NCBI GenBank assembly: GCA_038230595.1
Contig: JBBRMY010000058.1
Location: forward strand, 1 to 14,284
Origin: JBBRMY01 sp038230595
Lineage (GTDB): Bacteria; Bacteroidota; Ignavibacteria; Tepidaquicellales; Tepidaquicellaceae
Length of the DNA: 14,284 nucleotides
Direction of reading: 5' to 3'
The notes beneath the pieces are model-generated. The model was given only the letters and a program-made list of their open reading frames with translations, was not told the DNA's origin and ran no database searches. Both the position numbers and the translations under genes were made by a program. Below, in pieces: positions 13,994 through 14,284 of the stretch (the stretch's first letter is position 1; each line of letters opens with the position of its first letter).

Positions 13994-14020
13994 TAGCTCC
14001 GTAGGAGCGACCTGTATATA
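13994..14020 (+). repeat. Palindromic intergenic repeat, TAGCTCCGTAGGAGCG type, copy 2
   Basis: Second copy, same orientation as the one 48 bp upstream. The first 22 bases differ at one position (A for T after GGAGCG), while the trailing bases diverge (ATATA against TTGTA). Sequence between the copies is not repeated, so this is two separate insertions or a duplicated unit rather than an array. Confidence 0.8.
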
Positions 14021-14051
14021 AGATCCTGCAATTCTCAAAATTAAATTTAGA

Positions 14052-14188
14052 TTTTATTTGCCCGGACCTAAAGGTCGAGGTTAAAATTTTTTAGATCCCG
14101 GCTTTAGCCTAACCATTTTAAATAAAGGTTCGGCTAAAGCCGGAAAATTCCAATTATTGCCCCGACCTAAAGGTCGGGGCAAATAAAA
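14052..14188. repeat. 137-bp composite inverted repeat of nested palindromes
   Basis: The outer ends TTTTATTTGCCC (14052-14063) and GGGCAAATAAAA (14177-14188) are perfect 12-bp complements. Inside each arm lies a GACCTAAAGGTC palindrome: a near-perfect right copy within 14157-14182 (12-bp stem, 2-nt loop) and a decayed left copy at 14061-14080. In the centre is a hairpin, CCGGCTTTAGCC-T-AACC (14098-14114) against GGTT-C-GGCTAAAGCCGG (14127-14143), with a 12-nt AT loop and one mismatch. The whole can fold as one long hairpin or as three small ones. It looks like two palindromic repeat families arranged A-B-A'. No protein is encoded. It could also terminate or process transcripts entering from gyrA. 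Confidence 0.85.
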
Positions 14189-14227
14189 ACATTTTAATTA
14201 TATAATTCTTTAAATTTTCATTTCCCT

Positions 14228-14284
14228 ATGAAACTAATTGACCTACGTTCCGATACAGTTACTAAGCCATCACAAGGCATGATG
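14228..14284 (+). CDS. ltaE: Low-specificity L-threonine aldolase, first 19 codons (runs off window)
   Basis: The visible peptide, MKLIDLRSDTVTKPSQGMM, matches the very conserved start of PLP-dependent threonine aldolases (IDLRSDTVT followed by KP or RP and a methionine pair). The family cleaves L-threonine or L-allo-threonine to glycine and acetaldehyde. No Shine-Dalgarno is seen. A TATAAT at 14201-14206 lies 21 nt upstream without a clear -35. The catalytic lysine region is outside the window, so integrity cannot be judged. Confidence 0.88.
   Translation, partial: MKLIDLRSDTVTKPSQGMM

Noticed and set aside
13946..14020. A possible CRISPR fragment (two identical cores 48 bp apart).
   Set aside because: There are only two copies, with diverged ends and palindromic cores, no cas genes, and no third repeat at the same spacing.

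Overview
The window is AT-rich bacterial chromosome with very tight gene packing. Almost none of its host genes has a recognisable Shine-Dalgarno sequence, two genes of one operon start with TTG, and palindromic intergenic repeats are present. Together with gene content (MetG with a fused C-terminal tRNA-binding domain, a DCC/DUF393 protein, a GyrI-like tandem pair) this points to the Bacteroidota/Chlorobiota/Ignavibacteriota (FCB) group, perhaps an Ignavibacteria-like organism. That placement is an inference, not proven. A tRNA promoter with canonical TTGAAA-N17-TATATT spacing fits ordinary sigma-70-like promoters better than the -33/-7 type of Bacteroidetes proper.

Left edge (1-234): the outer end of an IS256-family insertion sequence, holding the start of its transposase (minus strand) and a terminal inverted repeat. 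Region 412-5603 (plus): a five-gene operon with start/stop overlaps or a 12-nt gap. It encodes a GT-C membrane glycosyltransferase, an extended SDR sugar-nucleotide epimerase/dehydratase, a GNAT acetyltransferase, a DegT/StrS PLP aminotransferase and a GtrB/ArnC-like polyprenyl-phosphate glycosyltransferase. The set resembles the Arn (lipid A L-Ara4N) logic: make an amino sugar, put it on undecaprenyl phosphate, transfer it outside the membrane. Here a GNAT takes the place of the formyltransferase. It is the best candidate in the window for an undescribed system.

Region 5610-9360 (minus): folP (dihydropteroate synthase), metG, a DCC thiol-oxidoreductase-like protein and a cupin, probably one transcript reading cupin > DCC > metG > folP. 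It meets the glycosylation operon tail-to-tail with only 6 nt between stop codons.

Region 9469-11062 (plus): two tandem GyrI-like small-molecule-binding paralogues (about 54% identical by eye), then a PP2A-like metallophosphoesterase overlapping the second by 4 nt. A tRNA-Ala(CGC) with its own promoter follows, then gyrA (11273-13744), whose residue 81 (E. coli Ser83 position) is Lys.

Right edge (13745-14284): the gyrA terminator, a possible 48-residue ORF, a cluster of palindromic repeats of at least three types including a 137-bp composite inverted repeat, and the first 19 codons of a threonine aldolase.
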